Assembly: GCA_948146395.1 (NCBI GenBank)
Contig: OX411559.1
Location: 39,860,679-39,924,678 of the forward strand
Length of the DNA stretch: 64,000 nucleotides
Direction: 5' to 3'
Origin: Fragum whitleyi
Lineage: Eukaryota > Mollusca > Bivalvia > Cardiida > Cardiidae
The notes under the pieces: model-generated
The model's database searches: none
The model's input: the letters and a program-made list of their open reading frames with translations, nothing else
Told to the model about the DNA's origin: nothing
Shown: positions 1-14,343 of the stretch, piece by piece
Layout: each line of letters opens with the position of its first letter
How positions within the stretch are numbered: the first letter of the stretch is position 1
Made by a program: the position numbers and the translations under genes

Positions 1-2500
1 ATGAATCTAAAGAAAACACGAATGTATTGTTTATCAGTTGTTTTGAAATTTTTACGGAATTCAATGTAGCACCCCGCCTCCATGACAGAAGTTTAGGCGA
101 TGCCTAGAGTATTTACGAAGCAGATGGTTCGATAGACTTTTAATTCACGTAGCCTTGCTCGAATACAGAGAAAATAATTTTTATGAATCTAACTAAGATA
201 TAAATGTATTAATTATCAGTTGCTTTGATATTTTAACGGAATTCAACGTAACACCCCGCCTCCATGACAGAAGTTTAGGCGATGCCTAGAGTATTTACGA
301 AGCAGATAGATTGATATTTTTTTTTTTAAATTGACACTGTTCGAATATAAAGGAAATATTTTTTTTATCAAAATAATATATAAATGTATTGTTTATCTAA
401 TGCTTTTGTATTTGTACGTTATTTGACATAGCACACTGCCTTCGTGACAGAAGTTTAGGCGATGCCTAGAGTATTTACGAAGCAGATGGATTGATAGACC
501 TTTTCCGTCTGACCCTGCTCGAATACAGAGAAAATCATTCCCATGAATCTAAATAAAACATGAATGTATTGTTTATCAGTTGTTTTGATATTTTTACGGA
601 ATTCAATGTAGCACCCCGCCTCCATGACAGAAGTTTAGGCGATGCCTAGAGTAGTAACGAAGCAGACGAATTGATAGAATTTTTTTTAAATTGACACTAT
701 TCGAATGTCAAGAAAATATTTTTTTATCAAATAATATATGAATGTATTGTTTATCTAATGCTTTTGTATTTGTACGTTATTTGACATAGCACACTGCCTT
801 TGTGACAGAAGTTTAGGCGATGCCTAGAGTATTTACGAAGCAGATGGATTGATAGACCTTTTCCGTCTGACCCTGCTCGAATACAGAGAAAATGATTCCC
901 GTGAATCATAAGAAAACATGAATGTATTGTTTATCAGTTGTTTTGATATTTTTACGGAATTCAATGTAGCACCCCGCCTTCATGACAGAGGTTAAGGCGA
1001 TGCCTGGAGTATTTACGAAGCAGACGGTTCGATAGAGATTTTTTTCATCTGACCCTGCTCGAATACAAAGAAATAATTTTTATGGATCTAACTAAGATAT
1101 AATTGTATTATTTATCAGTTGCTTTGATATTTTAACGGAATTCAATGTAACATCCCGCCTTCATGTCAGAAGTTTAGGCGATGCCTAGAGTATTAACGAA
1201 GCACGCGAATTGATAGAATTTTTTTTTCAATTGACAATGATGGAATATAGAGAAAATCACCTTTTTTTTTATCTAAATTAGATATGAATGTATTGTTTAT
1301 CAGTTGCTTTTGTATTTGTACGTTATTAGATATAGCACCCTGCCTTCATGACAAAAGTTTAGGCGATGCCTAGAGTATTTACGAATTAGACGGATTGATA
1401 GAATTTTTTTTACTTGACCCTGCTCGACTACAGAGAAAATCAATCCCGCGAATCTAAAGAAAACATGAATGTATTGTTTATCAGTTGTTTTGATATTTTT
1501 ACGGAATTCAATGTAGCACCCCGCCTCCATGACAGAAGTTTAGGCGATGCCTAGAGTATTTACGAAGCAGACGGTTCATTAGACTTTTTATTCATGTAGC
1601 CCTGCTCGAATACAGAGAAAATAATTTTTATGAATCTAACTAAGATATAAATGTATTATTTATCAGTTGCTTTGATATTTTTTTAAAGAATTCAATGTAA
1701 CACCCCGCCTCCATGACAGAAGTTTAGGCGATGCCTAGAGTATTTACGAAGCAGACGAATTGATAGATTTTTTTTTTAACTGACACTGTTCGAATATAAA
1801 GAAAATATTTTTTTTATCAAAATAATATATGAATGTATTGTTTATCTAATGCTTTTGTATTTGTACGTTATTTGACATAGCACACTGCTTTCGTGACAGA
1901 AGTTTAGGCGATGCCTAGAGTATTAACGAAGCAGATGGATTGATAGACTTTTTTTCGTCTGACCCTGCTCGAATGCAGAGAAAATCATTCCCATGAATCT
2001 AAATAAAACATGAATGTATTGTATATCTGTTGTTTTGATATTTTTACGGAATTCAATGTAGCACCCCGCCTCCATGACAGAAGTTTAGGCGATGCCTAGA
2101 GTATTAACGAAGCAGACGAATTGATAGAATTTTTTTTTCAATTGACAGTGTTGGAATATAAAGAAATTTTTTAATCAAAATAATATATTAATGTATTGTT
2201 TATCTAATGCTTTTGTATTTGTACGTTATTTGACATAGCACACTGCCTTCGTGACAGAAGTTTAGGCGATGCCTAAAGTATTAACGAAGCAGATGGATTG
2301 ATAGACTTTTTTTCGTCTGACCCTGCTCGAATACATAGAAAATCATTCTTATGAATCTAAATAAGACATGAATGTTTTGTTTATCAGTCGTTTGGTATTA
2401 GTACGTTATTTGACATAGCACCCTGCCTCAATGACAGAGGCGTTGCCTAGATTATTAACCCAGAGGACGGATTAATAGATTTTTTCCGAATACAGAGAAA
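1..2500. repeat. Satellite array, ~180-bp monomer, ~14 copies
   Basis: The block AAGTTTAGGCGATGCCTAGA recurs near 91, 273, 453, 633, 811, 991, 1172, 1357, 1538, 1722, 1902, 2083 and 2260, with a degenerate last copy near 2440: spacing 177-185 bp. Two monomer types differ just before the block (ACGGAATTCAATGTAGCACCCC versus a form with GTACGTTATTTGACATAGCA) and follow the order AABABAABAABABB. The array is cut by the window start. No ORF of interest; 1300-1530 minus is only monomer sequence. Confidence 0.95.
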
Positions 2501-3060
2501 ATAATTCTTATGAATCTAAATAAGAAACCTATGTATTGTGTATCAGTTGCGTTATAGTTTTACGGAAATATTTCGCCGTTTTGTCCATTTGAGGACGCCC
2601 GCTTGTCCGGTTTTGCATTATCTACGTTTTAAAAAAATATTTCCATACTGTAAAGGTCACTTTAATTTCAGTCATATATATATGTAAGTCACTAGATGGA
2701 ATTAAATGAACAATAACTATGAAGTTTAATATAGTAATAAGCCTAGGAAGATAAACGGTACATTCTGTTTAGAAAGCATGTCCAGCTTTGTAAGCAAGTG
2801 CACTTGCAAAACGTGGTATGTTTGCAAACAGTTTGCACCGTTTTGTCACCTTGAAAGCATGACAGATGTTTTGTATTAAGAAACGTACGAAAGCTTACAA
2901 AAATATTGGTAATCCGATAATGATCAAAATAGCGTATTTGAGTTATATTTTATACCAGGATCTATTGCACGTTCCACATTTTGTATTTACCTGAAAATAT
3001 TGTTAAGTCTCAAACAAACTCGTGATCAATGCTAAGCTTTATTTTTAATCAGGACGTCAG
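2501..3060. other. Short single-copy stretch between two arrays
   Basis: AT-rich, no ORF or splice-bounded exon seen. One stretch (2790-2835) with AAGCAAGTGCACTTGC resembles sequence near 33130 and may be a small dispersed repeat. Confidence 0.5.
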
Positions 3061-5745
3061 GCTGTTGGTACTAGTCGCCAGGCCGCTAGGCCACTAGGCT
3101 GATATGTATCAGTCTTAATTTACCTCAAGGCCGCCAGTTCGCTGGGCCGCGAGGCCATTGTGCCACTGTCGCGATTGGCTGGTAGTACAATCTTCAAGCC
3201 ACCAGGCAAGTAGGTCGCTGGTTATTTCTGCTTGATTTCTTTTAGGTTGCCAGGCCGCTTGTCCGCAGGGCCGCTAAGTCGGTTTTTTAATCAGTCTTTA
3301 TTCAAATGCAGGCCTCCAGGCTACTTGTTCTTTCAGGCCTTGTTTTACTTTCAGGTCACCGGTCTGCTAGGCCGCCATGCCGCTGGTCCGCTAGACTTTT
3401 GGCTCTCTCTTTCCTAACAGCCCAGTGGCCGAGCGGCCCGAAGGTCAAAAAGGATTGACAGAACCACGTGCCTGGCTACACCGCGGCATTTTGACGTTAT
3501 AAAGCCTGGCAGCCTGAAGGTAAATTAAATATTGATATAACCATTAGCTAAGCAGCACAGAGGTCTGGCGACAAAGCAGCACGTTGGCCCAGCGGACAAA
3601 AGATACAACAGGGTAAAAGATAATATAAAGACAAAATGATCAAAAAGCCTAGCGGCCGAGCGGACTTACGGCGTTGAAGACTTGCGGACTGTTTGCAAAA
3701 CAAAGAATGACATAGCAAACGAGCGGCCTGAAAATAATAAAAGAGTTATAGAATAACCGACCTAGCAGCCCAGCGGCCTAGTGGCCTGACGGTTAAATAG
3801 TGGCTGATACAACCACCACCCTGGCGGTCCAGTAGCCAAGCGTCCAAGCGGCCTAGCAGCCCAAGCTACCTAATGGCCTGACACCCTAGTGGTTCTTTCA
3901 GTCTTTTTTGTACATTTAGGCTACCAGGCTTCATCAGGCTTACAGTCGCGTGGACGCTGGGCTTCTAGGCCGCTGCACCGCTAGGCCCATGCATCGTTAG
4001 GTCGGTGGTTCAATCTGTCTTTATTTTACAACTGGCTGCCAGGTCACTAGGACGCTAGGCCGCTTGGCATCTAAGCTTTCGGTTCGTCTTTTTTATCTTA
4101 TTTTTTGATCGCCAGGCCGCTTGGCTAGTTATTCTTACCGAATTATTTGCCTTCAGGCCTCCAGGTTTTTATATAGCGCAAGGCTGCAAATCCGCCACGC
4201 CGCTATGCTTCTGATTCTATCAGTATTTTTTTGACCTCCAGACCATAAGACCGGTAGCCGTTTGGCGGCAGGGCCACCGGGCTGCAAGGCTAGTGTTTCT
4301 ATCAGTTCCTTTTTTAACCGTCAGGCCGCGAGCTCGCTAGACCGTGGGCCACTTGGTTGATGGTTCTAATAGAACAACGAGCATAGCGACCTTGGAGATA
4401 AAAGAAGACTCATAGAACAAACGACGTAGCGGCACAGCGACCTCAAAATAAGATAAAGCACAAAGAGCCAATAGCCTAGCGGCCTGGCGACCTGAAGGTA
4501 CGATAAAAACAGATACAACCACCAACTTAGCAACACAGTAGCCTATCGCTTAAGAAGCCTAGCGGACTGGCGGTGCTTTCTCTCTCATTTTACCTTCACT
4601 TTCAGGCTGATAGACCGCAAGGTTGCTATCAGTCTTTATTCTACCTTCAGGCCGCTAGGGCGCTAGGCCGCTTAGTTGGTGGGTCTACCAGTTTTAATTT
4701 AACCTACATGTCACCAGTAAGCTAGGCCACTCTGCTGCTAGGCTTTTGTTTTTTCTGGTTTATTTATTTAGGTCGCAAGGCTGCTAGGCCGCTAAGTTGT
4801 AAGATCACTAGGCCCCTAGGTCTATGTATCTATTAGTCTTACCATCAGGCTGCCAGACCGCTTAGCCACCAGGCCGTTGGGCCCTTAGGCTAGTGGTTCT
4901 ATCAGTCTTTATTCTACCTGAAGGTCGCCAGGCTTTATCAGGTTGACGGGCCGCTAGACGGCTGTTCCGCTTGGCTGCAAGGTTATTGGGATGCTAGGTT
5001 GGTTGTTCTATCAGTCTTTGTTTTACCTTTAAGCAGCCAGTCTGCTAGGCCGTAAGGCTGCTCAGCTGCTGGCCCTTGGTTCTTTCTGTCTTTATTTTTT
5101 TCATTCGGGCCGTCAGGCTACCCGATCACTAGGTTATTCGACCGCCGCCTAGCTGGTAGTTCTAGTATTCATTTTATTACCTTCAGGCTGCCAGGCATAA
5201 AAAGATAACTAGGCCGGCAATCATCTAGGCAGCTAAGACCACATAGCCGCTGTGGAACTTGGCTGATGTTTCTTTCAATCTTCGTATAACCTTCAGGCTA
5301 GGTCGCAAGACTGGTGGCCCTTTCATCTCTAATCAACTTTTAGGCCACCAGGCCTCCACCCCGCTAGGTTCATGGTTCCACCAGTCTTGGCTTTAGCTTC
5401 AAGCTGCCAGTCAACAAGGGCTCTAGGCCGCCTAATTTGTGGGCTCACCGGTTTGAATTTTACACATCGATCGCAAGTGCGCTTGGTCACTCGGATGTTA
5501 GGCTTTTGGCTCTTTTTGGTTTATTTATTTAGGTCACAAGGCTGCTAGGTCGCTAAGTTGTAAGACAACAGGGCCCCTAGGTCTATGTATCTATCAGTCT
5601 TACCGTCAGGCTGTCAGACCGCTTAGCCATCAGGCCGTTGGGTCCTTAGGCTAGTGGTTCTATTAGTCTTTATTCTGCCTGAAGGTCGTCAGTCTTTAAC
5701 ATGTTGACGGATCGCTAGACTCCTGCTCCGCTTGGCTGCGTAGCA
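3060..5745. repeat. Degenerate GCCGCTAGG minisatellite with internal inversions
   Basis: Words such as GGCCGCTAGGCC, CCAGGCCGCTAGG and GGCTGGTGGTTCTATCAGTC recur, often followed by TTTATTCTACCTTCAGG. Orientation flips: forward at about 3060-3415, reverse at 3420-3900 (CCTAGCGGCC, TGATAGAACC-like words), forward at 3900-4340, reverse at 4345-4575, forward from 4580 on. Short ORFs here are by-products. Confidence 0.85.
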
Positions 5746-5764
5746 ACTGGGCAGAAACATATAC

Positions 5765-6149
5765 ACTCATCCCGAGAAAGATAGAGCAAGAGAGAAAGAA
5801 AGAGAGAGAGAGAAAGAGAGAGATAGAGAGAGGTTGCAAGGCTGGTGGCTCCATCAGAAGCACACATCCATATACAGAAATAGAAAAAGATAATGAGAGA
5901 GTAAAAAGAGAGAGAAAAAAAACAGAGAGAGAGAGAGAGGGGGAATGCTAGGCTGGCGGTTCTATCAGAAACTTACACAACCATACACCCAAAAAGAGAG
6001 GAAGAGGGAAAGAGAGAAAGTGGGAGAGAGAGAGAGTGACCGAGAGGGAGAGGGTTAGTAGGCTGGTGGTTCTTTCAAAAACATATGCACGCACTTTCTG
6101 ATTAAGAGAGAGTAAGAAAGGAAAAAAAAAGAGAGAGGGAGAGAAAAAA

Positions 6150-6243
<94 letters not shown>

Positions 6244-7485
6244 GGGTTACTAGGGTGGTGATTCTCTCAGAAACACACAATTACACAGAGAAAGAGTGAG
6301 AGATAATAAGAGAGAGCGAGAAGGAGAGAGAGAGAGGGGAGATGATAGGCTGGTGGTTCTATCAGAAACTCACACACATACAAGGAAAGAGAGGAAGAGA
6401 GAGTGGGAGAAAAAAGAGAGGAAGAGGGAAAAAGAGAGAGAGTGACCGTGAGGGAGAGGATTAATAGGCTGGTGGTTCTATCAAAAATACACATTCACAG
6501 AAAGAGAGAAAGAGAGAGAATGAAAAAGATAGACAAAGAGAGAGAGAGTAGGAAGGAAATAGAGATAGGGAAAGAGAGAGACAGAGAGAAAGAGAAAGAC
6601 AGAAGGTTGCAAGGCTGGTTGTTCAATCACAAACACACACATATACACAGAAAAAGAGAGACAGATAGAAAGAAAGAGGGAGAGCGAGAGGGAGAGAGAG
6701 AGAGAAAGAGAGTGGGTTGCTTTGCTGGTGGTTCTATCAAAACACACACATACATACAGAGAGAGAGAGAAAGACAGAAGGAGGGAGAGAAAGAAAGTGA
6801 AGAAGAGAAAGAGAGGAAGAAGGAGAGAAAGAGGGTTGCTAGGCTGGTGGTTCTATCAAAAACACACACACATACAAAGAAAGAGACAGAGAGAGTGAAA
6901 GAGATAGGGAGATAAAGAGAGACAGACAAGAAAGAGTGAGATAGAGAGAGAGAGGGAGAGAGCGAGAGAGAGAGAGAGGGTTGCTTGGCTGGTGGTTCCC
7001 TCAAGAACACACAATTACACAGAGTAAGAGAGAGAAAAAATGAGTGAGAACGAGAGAGGGGGTCGCTAGGCTGGAGGTCCTATCAGAAAGACTCACACAT
7101 ATACACCAAATAAGAGAGGGATACGGAAAGAGAGAAAGAGGAAGAAAGAGAGTGAGCAAGAGAGAGATGGTTAGTAGACTGGTGGTTTTATGAAAAACAC
7201 ACATACCGAGAAAGAGAGAGAGAGAGAGAGCAAGAAATAGCGAGATATAAAGAGAGAGAGGACGAGAGAGAGAAATAGAGAAAGAGAGGGTTGCTAGGCT
7301 TGTAGTTCTATCAGAAACACACACATACACAGAAAAAAGAGAGAGAGATTGAGGGAGAGATAGAGAGAAAACAGGAAAGAGAGAGGGTTGGGTAGAGAGA
7401 GACAGAGAGAGGGTTGCTAGGCTGGTGGTTCTTTCAGAAACATATACACTCATCCCGAGAAAGATAGAGCAAGAGAGAAAGAAAG

Positions 7486-7516
<31 letters not shown>

Positions 7517-7606
7517 GTTGCAAGGCTGGTGGCTCCATCAGAAGCACACATCCATATACAGAAATAGAAAAAGATAATGAGAGAGTAAAAAGAGAGAGAA
7601 AAAAAA

Positions 7607-7637
<31 letters not shown>

Positions 7638-7783
7638 AATGCTAGGCTGGCGGTTCTATCAGAAACTTACACAACCATACACCCAAAAAGAGAGGAAGAG
7701 GGAAAGAGAGAAAGTGGGAGAGAGAGAGAGTGACCGAGAGGGAGAGGGTTAGTAGGCTGGTGGTTCTATCAAAATCACACATT

Positions 7784-7821
<38 letters not shown>

Positions 7822-7920
7822 GAGGGTTGCTAGGCTGGTGGTTCTTTCAAAAACATATACACGCACTTTCCGATGAAGAGAGAGTAAGAAAGGAAAGAAA
7901 AGAGAGAGGGAGAGAAAAAG

Positions 7921-7981
<61 letters not shown>

Positions 7982-9544
7982 GGGTTGCTAGGGTGGTGAT
8001 TCTCTCAGAAACACACAATTACACAGAGAAAGAGTGAGAGATAATAAGAGAGAGCGAGAAGGAGAGAGAGAGAGGGGGGGATGATAGGCTGATGGTTCTA
8101 TCAGAAACTCACACACATACAAGGAAAGAGAGGAAGAGAGAGTGGGAGAAAAAAGTGAGGAAGAGGGAAAAAGAGAGAGAGTGACCGTGAGGGAGAGGAT
8201 TAATAGGCTGGTGGTTCTATCAAAAATACACATTCACAGAAAGAGAGAAAGAGAGAGAATGAAAAAGATAGACAAAGAGAGAGAGAGTAGGAAGGAAATA
8301 GAGATAGGGAAAGAGAGAGACAGAGAGAAAGAGAAAGACAGAAGGTTGCAAGGCTGGTTGTTCAATCACAAACACACACATATACACAGAAAAAGAGAGA
8401 CAGATAGAAAGAAAGAGGGAGAGCGAGAGGGAGAGAGAGAGAAAGAGAGAGAGAGAGAGGGTTGCTTTGCTGGTGGTTCTATCAAAACACACACATACAT
8501 ACAGAGAGAGAGAAAGAGAGAAGGAGGGAGAGAGAGAAAGAGAGAGTAAGTGAAGAAGAGAAAGAGAGGAAGAAGGAGAGAAAGAGGGTTGCTAGGCTGG
8601 TGGTTCTATCAAAAACACACACACATACAAAGAAAGAGACAGAGAGAGTGAAAGAGATAGGGAGATATAGAGAGACAGACAAGAAAGAGTGAGATAGAGA
8701 GAGAGAGGGAGAGAGCGAGAGAGAGAGATGGTTGCTTGGCTGGTGGTTCCCTCAAGAACACACAATTACACAGAGTAGGAGAGAGAAAAAATGAGGGAGA
8801 ACGAGAGAGGGGGGTCCCTAAGCTGGAGGTCCTATCAGAAACACTCACACATATACACCAAATAAGAGAGGGATACGGAAAGAGAGAAAGAGGAAGAAAG
8901 AGAGTGAGCAAGAGAGAGATGGTCAGTAGGCTGGTGGTTTTATGAAAAACACACATACCGAGAAAGAGAGAGAGAGAGAGCAAGAAATAGCGAGATATAA
9001 ATAGAGAGAGGAAGAGAGCGAGAAATAGAGAAAGAGAGGGTTGCTAGGCTCGAAGTTCTATCAGAAACACACACATACACAGAAAAAAGAGAGAGAGAGA
9101 GTTAGAGAGATTGAGGGAGAGATAGAGAGAAAACAGGAAAGAGAGAGAGGGTTGGGTAGAGAGAGACAGAGAGAGGGTTGCTAGGCTGGTGGTTCTTTCA
9201 GAAACATATACTCTCATCCCAAGAAAGAGAGCAAGAGAGAAAGAAAGGAGAGAGAAAAAGAGAGAGAGAAAGAGAGAGAGAGAGATGTTGCAAGGCTGGT
9301 GGCTCCATCAGAAGCACACATCCATATACAGAAATAGAAAAAGATAATGAGAGAGTGAAAGAGAGAGAAAAAACAGAGAGAGAGAGAGAGAGAGAGGGGG
9401 AATGCTAGGCTGGCGGTTCTATCAGAAACTTACACAACCATACACCCAAAAAGAGAGGAAGAGGGAAAGAGAGAAAGTGGGAGAGAGAGAGTGACCGAGA
9501 GGGAGATGGTAAGTAGGCTGGTGGTTCTATCAAAATCACACATT

Positions 9545-9560
<16 letters not shown>
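5765..9560. repeat. Higher-order repeat, ~1.7-kb unit inside the purine array
   Basis: The block with CTCATCCCGAGAAAGATAGA occurs near 5766 and 7451, and as a variant near 9213, and the same order of cores follows each time. This gives two full units of about 1685 and 1760 bp and a partial third that diverges near 9560. Confidence 0.8.
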
Positions 9561-9602
<42 letters not shown>

Positions 9603-9903
9603 GAAGGAAAGAGAGAGAGATAGAGGGAGAGAGAAAGCCAGAAAAATACAACGCCGGTGGTTCCATCACAAACACACACACAGACATATGCAGAATAAGA
9701 GAGACAGATAGAGAGAAAGAGGGAGAGCGAGAGAGAGAGAGAGAGGGTTGTTAGGCTGGTAGTTCTATCAAAACCACCCACACAGACATATGCAGAAAAT
9801 GAGAGAATGTGGGAAAAGCGAGAGAGAAGGAGAGAGAGAGAGTAAGCGCGAGAGAGGGAGGGTTGCTTTGCTGGTGGTTCTATCAAAACACACACATACA
9901 TAC

Positions 9904-9974
<71 letters not shown>

Positions 9975-11930
9975 ATGAAAGAGAGAGATAGAGAATGAAA
10001 GAGAGAGAGAATGAGAGAGAGAGAAGTAAAGAAAGAGAGAGAGGTTGAAGGAGAGTTGAAGAGTTTCTATCAGAAACCACACACACATACAAAGAAAGAG
10101 AGAGACTGGAAAGAGAGAATGAGATAGAGAGAGTGAGGGAGAGAACGAGGGTTGCTTGGCTGGTGGTTCTACCAGAAACGCAATACAACAGAGATAAAGA
10201 GATTGAAAATGGGAGAGACCGAGAGAGAGAGAGAGGGGGGAGAGAGAGGGGTTGCTAGACTGGAGGTTCTACCAGAAACACTCTCTCACATACACCAAAA
10301 AAGAGAGGGATAGGGAAAGAGAGAAAGAGGGAAAGGGGAGAGTGAGCGCGCGAGAGAGGATGAGTAGGCTGGTGGTTTATCAAAAACACTCACATTCACA
10401 GAAAGAGAGTGTAAGAAAGAAAGAGAGTGAGAGAGAGTACGAAGGAGAGAGACAGAGACAGAGAGAGAGGGAGAAAGAGAGAGAAGGTTGCCAGACTTGT
10501 GATTCTATTACAAACACACATACACATACACAGAAAAAGAGAGACAGATGGAGAGATAGTGAGAAAGTTAGAGAGAAAGAGGGAGAAGGAGAGAGCGATA
10601 GAGAGAGGGTTGCTAGGCTGGAAGTCCCATAAAAACACACACACATACACAGAAAAAGAAAGAATGTGGGAGAATTAGAGAGAGAGAGGGTTGCTAGGCT
10701 GATGGTTTTATCAGAACCATACATCAAAACAAAGATAAAGAGATAAAGAAAGTGAAGGGATCGGGAGATATAGAGAGAGACAGTAAAAAGAGAGAGTGAG
10801 TGCAGAGAGAGAGGGGGAGGGGATGCTAGGCTGGTGGTTCTATCAAAAACACACACCTACGCAAAAAAGAGAGGGAGAGAGAGAAAGAGTGGGAGAGAGA
10901 GAGAATGAGAGGGTTGCTTGGCTGATGGTTCGATCAGAATCACACACACGCATACACAGAAAGAGAGGAAGGGAGAGAGAGTGAAAGAGAGAGAGAAAGA
11001 GAGTGGGGGGGAAAAGAGCGGGTTACTATGCTGGTGGAGAGAGAGCGAGAGAAAAAGAAAGAGTGAAAGGGGGTTACTAGGCAGGTGGTTCTCTAAAAAA
11101 CACACACATTCACAAACATATGCAGAGCTGGAGAGAGAGAGAGTAGAAGGAGAGAGAGAGAAAAAAGAGAGAGAGAGAGGAAGAGAGAGAGGGGAGAGAC
11201 GGGGGGAAAGCGAAATAGTTGCTAGGCTAGTGGTTCTATAATAAACTCTCATACACGTACACAGAAAAAGAGAGATTGAGAAAGAGAGAGGAGGAGATGG
11301 AAAGAGTAAGGAGAGAGAGAGACAGAAAAAGATTGAGAAAGAGCGAGATGGGAGAGATGGTTGCTTGGCTGGTGGTTATATCAGAATATACACACACACA
11401 TACACAGAAAGATAGAAAGAGAGGTAGAGAGAGAGGATAGGTAGAGAGAGAGAGAGTGAGAAAATGAGAGCGTGAGAGAGAGGACAGAGACAGCGAGCGA
11501 GAGAGAGAAGGTTGCTAGGCCAGAAGCTCTATCACAAACACACTCATGAGCAGAAGAAGAAGAGAGGGAGATGTAGAGAGAGTGAGAAAAAGAGAGAGAG
11601 AGAAAGAGGTGAGAAGGAGAGAGCTAGAGAGAAAGTTTGCTAGGCTTCTGGTTCTATCAGAAACACACACACATACATACTAACATACAGTGAGAGGGAT
11701 AGAGAGAGAGACAGAGGCAAAGAGAGAGAAAGAGAAGGATAGAGAGTGTGAGAGAAAGAGAGGGAGTGGAGAGAGTTGATAGATTGGTGGTTCTATGAGA
11801 AACATACACACACATACACAGAAAAAGAGAGAGGGAGAGATAGAGAGGGTGAGAGGGGTAGAAAGAGAGATAGAGAGAAAAGTTGCTTTACTTGTGGCTC
11901 TATCACAAACGAACACATACACAGAAAAGT

Positions 11931-11982
<52 letters not shown>

Positions 11983-12860
11983 TAGAGAGAGGGAGGGAGA
12001 GAGAGAGGGGGGAGGAGAGAGATAGAGAGATAGAGACAGAGAGAGAGAGAGAGTGGGGGGAGGGAGAAGCAGAGCGAGCGAATGAGACGGTTGCTAGGTT
12101 GGTGGTTCTATCAGAAACACACACACACATACAAGGAAAGAGAGGAAGAGTAGTGGGAGAAGAAAGATAGTGAGAGAGAGTGAGATGGAGAAAGAAAGGG
12201 TTGCTTTTGTGGTTGTTCTATCAGGAACACACGGACACATTCACACACATATATAACACAGAAGAGAGAGAGGGAGAGAGAAAAAAAAGGGAGAGAGAAA
12301 GAGACGGATAGAGAAAGAGTGAAAGGGGGTTGCTAGGCTGGTGGTTCTCTCAGAAACACGCATTGATACACATACACAGAGATGGGAAGAGAGAAGAGGA
12401 GAGAGAAAGACAGGGAGAGAGAGAGGGAGATGGGAAAGAGCGAAAGAGTTGCTAGGCTGGTTGTTTAATCAGGAACTTTCACGCACATACACAGAAATAG
12501 AGAAAGGGAATGAGAGAAAGAGAGAGGGGAGATGGAGAGAGTGAGAGAGGGAGGGAGACACAGGGAAAGAAAGCCAGAGGGAGGGAGGGTGGGATAAGCT
12601 GGTGGCTCGATAAGAAACACACAACAAAAACAATCACAGAAAGATAAAAGAGAGCTAGAGAGAGAGCAAGAGAGAGAGAGAGAGAGAGGCGGAGAGAAAG
12701 AGAGAGGGGAGATGGAGAGAGTGAGAGAGTAAGGGAAAGAGACAGAGAAAGAAAACCAGAGGGAGAGAGGGTGGATTAGCTGGTGGCTCGATCAGAAACA
12801 AACAACAAAAAACAATCACAGAAAGATAAAAGAGAGGTAGAGAGAGAGCAGAGAGAGAGG

Positions 12861-12940
<80 letters not shown>

Positions 12941-13004
12941 AAGAGTGAGATAGAGAGAGAGAGGGAGAGAGGGAATGAGGTTGCCAGGCTGTTTGTTCTA
13001 CCAG

Positions 13005-13006
<2 letters not shown>

Positions 13007-13073
<67 letters not shown>
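13007..13073. repeat. (CA)n microsatellite
   Basis: About 33 CA repeats within a core of the purine array. The matching tract after the gap, 14557-14610, is shorter. Confidence 0.95.
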
Positions 13074-13078
<5 letters not shown>

Positions 13079-14343
13079 ATAAAGAGAGGAGAGAGAGGGA
13101 GCGAGAGAAAGAGAAGAGAGGGTTGTTAGACTGATGATTCTATCAGGAACACATACGCTCACATATATAAAAAGAATGAGAGAGGGAGAAAGAGTGGGGA
13201 GAGAGAGAAAAAGAGGGAGAGAGAGAGAGAGAGAGAAGAGAGAGGGAGAGGGAGCGAGAGAGAGGGGAGAGAGAGAGAGAGAGAGAGAGATAGAGAAAGA
13301 GGGGAGAGGGAAAGAGAGAGAGAAAATGTGAGGAGAAAGAGATAGAGAGAGGGAGTGATGTTGCTAGGCTGCTGGGTCCTGACAGTGACACATACAAACA
13401 CTTACACATTTAGGGAAAGTGAGATCAAGTGAGAGAGAGAGAGAAAGAGAGAGACGGTTGTAAGGCTGTTGGTTCTATCAGAAACTCACAAACACAAACA
13501 CAGAAGAGGAATGAGAGAGGAGAAAGAGAGAAAGAAAGAGGGAGAGAGGGGGAGAGAGAGAAAGGTAAGGAGAGAGCGAGAGGGAAAGAGAGAGAGGTGA
13601 GAGAGAGAGAGGGAGAGGGAGGGAGAGAGAGGGGGTAAGTTGCTAGGCTGGAACGCACACACACATACCATAAAGAGAGGGAGTGAGAGAGCGAGCAAAA
13701 GAGAGAGATAGGGAGAGAGGGACAGAGCGAGAAGGCAAGAGGGAAAGAGAGAGGGAAAGAGAGAGGGGGAAATACAGAGAGATAGAGAGAAAGGAGAGAT
13801 ACAATGGGAGTGAGATGGTTGCTAGGCTGGTGGTTCTATCAGAAACACACATTTATTCACAGAAAGAGAAAGAGGGAGAGAAAGAGGGAGAGGGCAAGAG
13901 AGGTGATTGCTATGCTGCGGTTCTATCAAAAGCACACACATACACAGAGAAAAGGATGGAGAGAGAGGAGAGGAAGAGAGAGAGAGGGGGGAGTTGCTAG
14001 GCTTGTGATACACACAGAAAAAGAGAGTGCTTGAGAGAGAGAGAAAGAAAGTGAGAGAGTGGGAATTTAGAGGGTTGCAACGCTAGTGGTTCTATTAGAA
14101 ACATCGAATACATAGAAAAGAATGAGAGAGGGAGAAAGAGAGAGAGAAAGAGGAAGAGGGAGAGAAGAGGGAGAGAGGAAAGGAGAGAGAAAGGGGGAGG
14201 CCGAGGTTTGCTTGTTTGGTGGTTCTATTAGAAACACATACAGACACACATACACAGAAAAAGAATGCGAGAGGGAGAAGAAAGAAAGAGGGAGCGAGAA
14301 CCAGAGGGAAAGGAAGAAAGAGAGACAGAGAAAGAGAGAGAGA

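Noticed and set aside
6403..6915. Long plus-strand ORFs rich in Arg/Glu/Lys, and their Ser/Leu/Phe counterparts on minus, throughout 5.9-16.5 kb
   Set aside because: They are direct translations of (GA)n and (CA)n repeats, open in several frames at once, with no conserved domain and no gene context.
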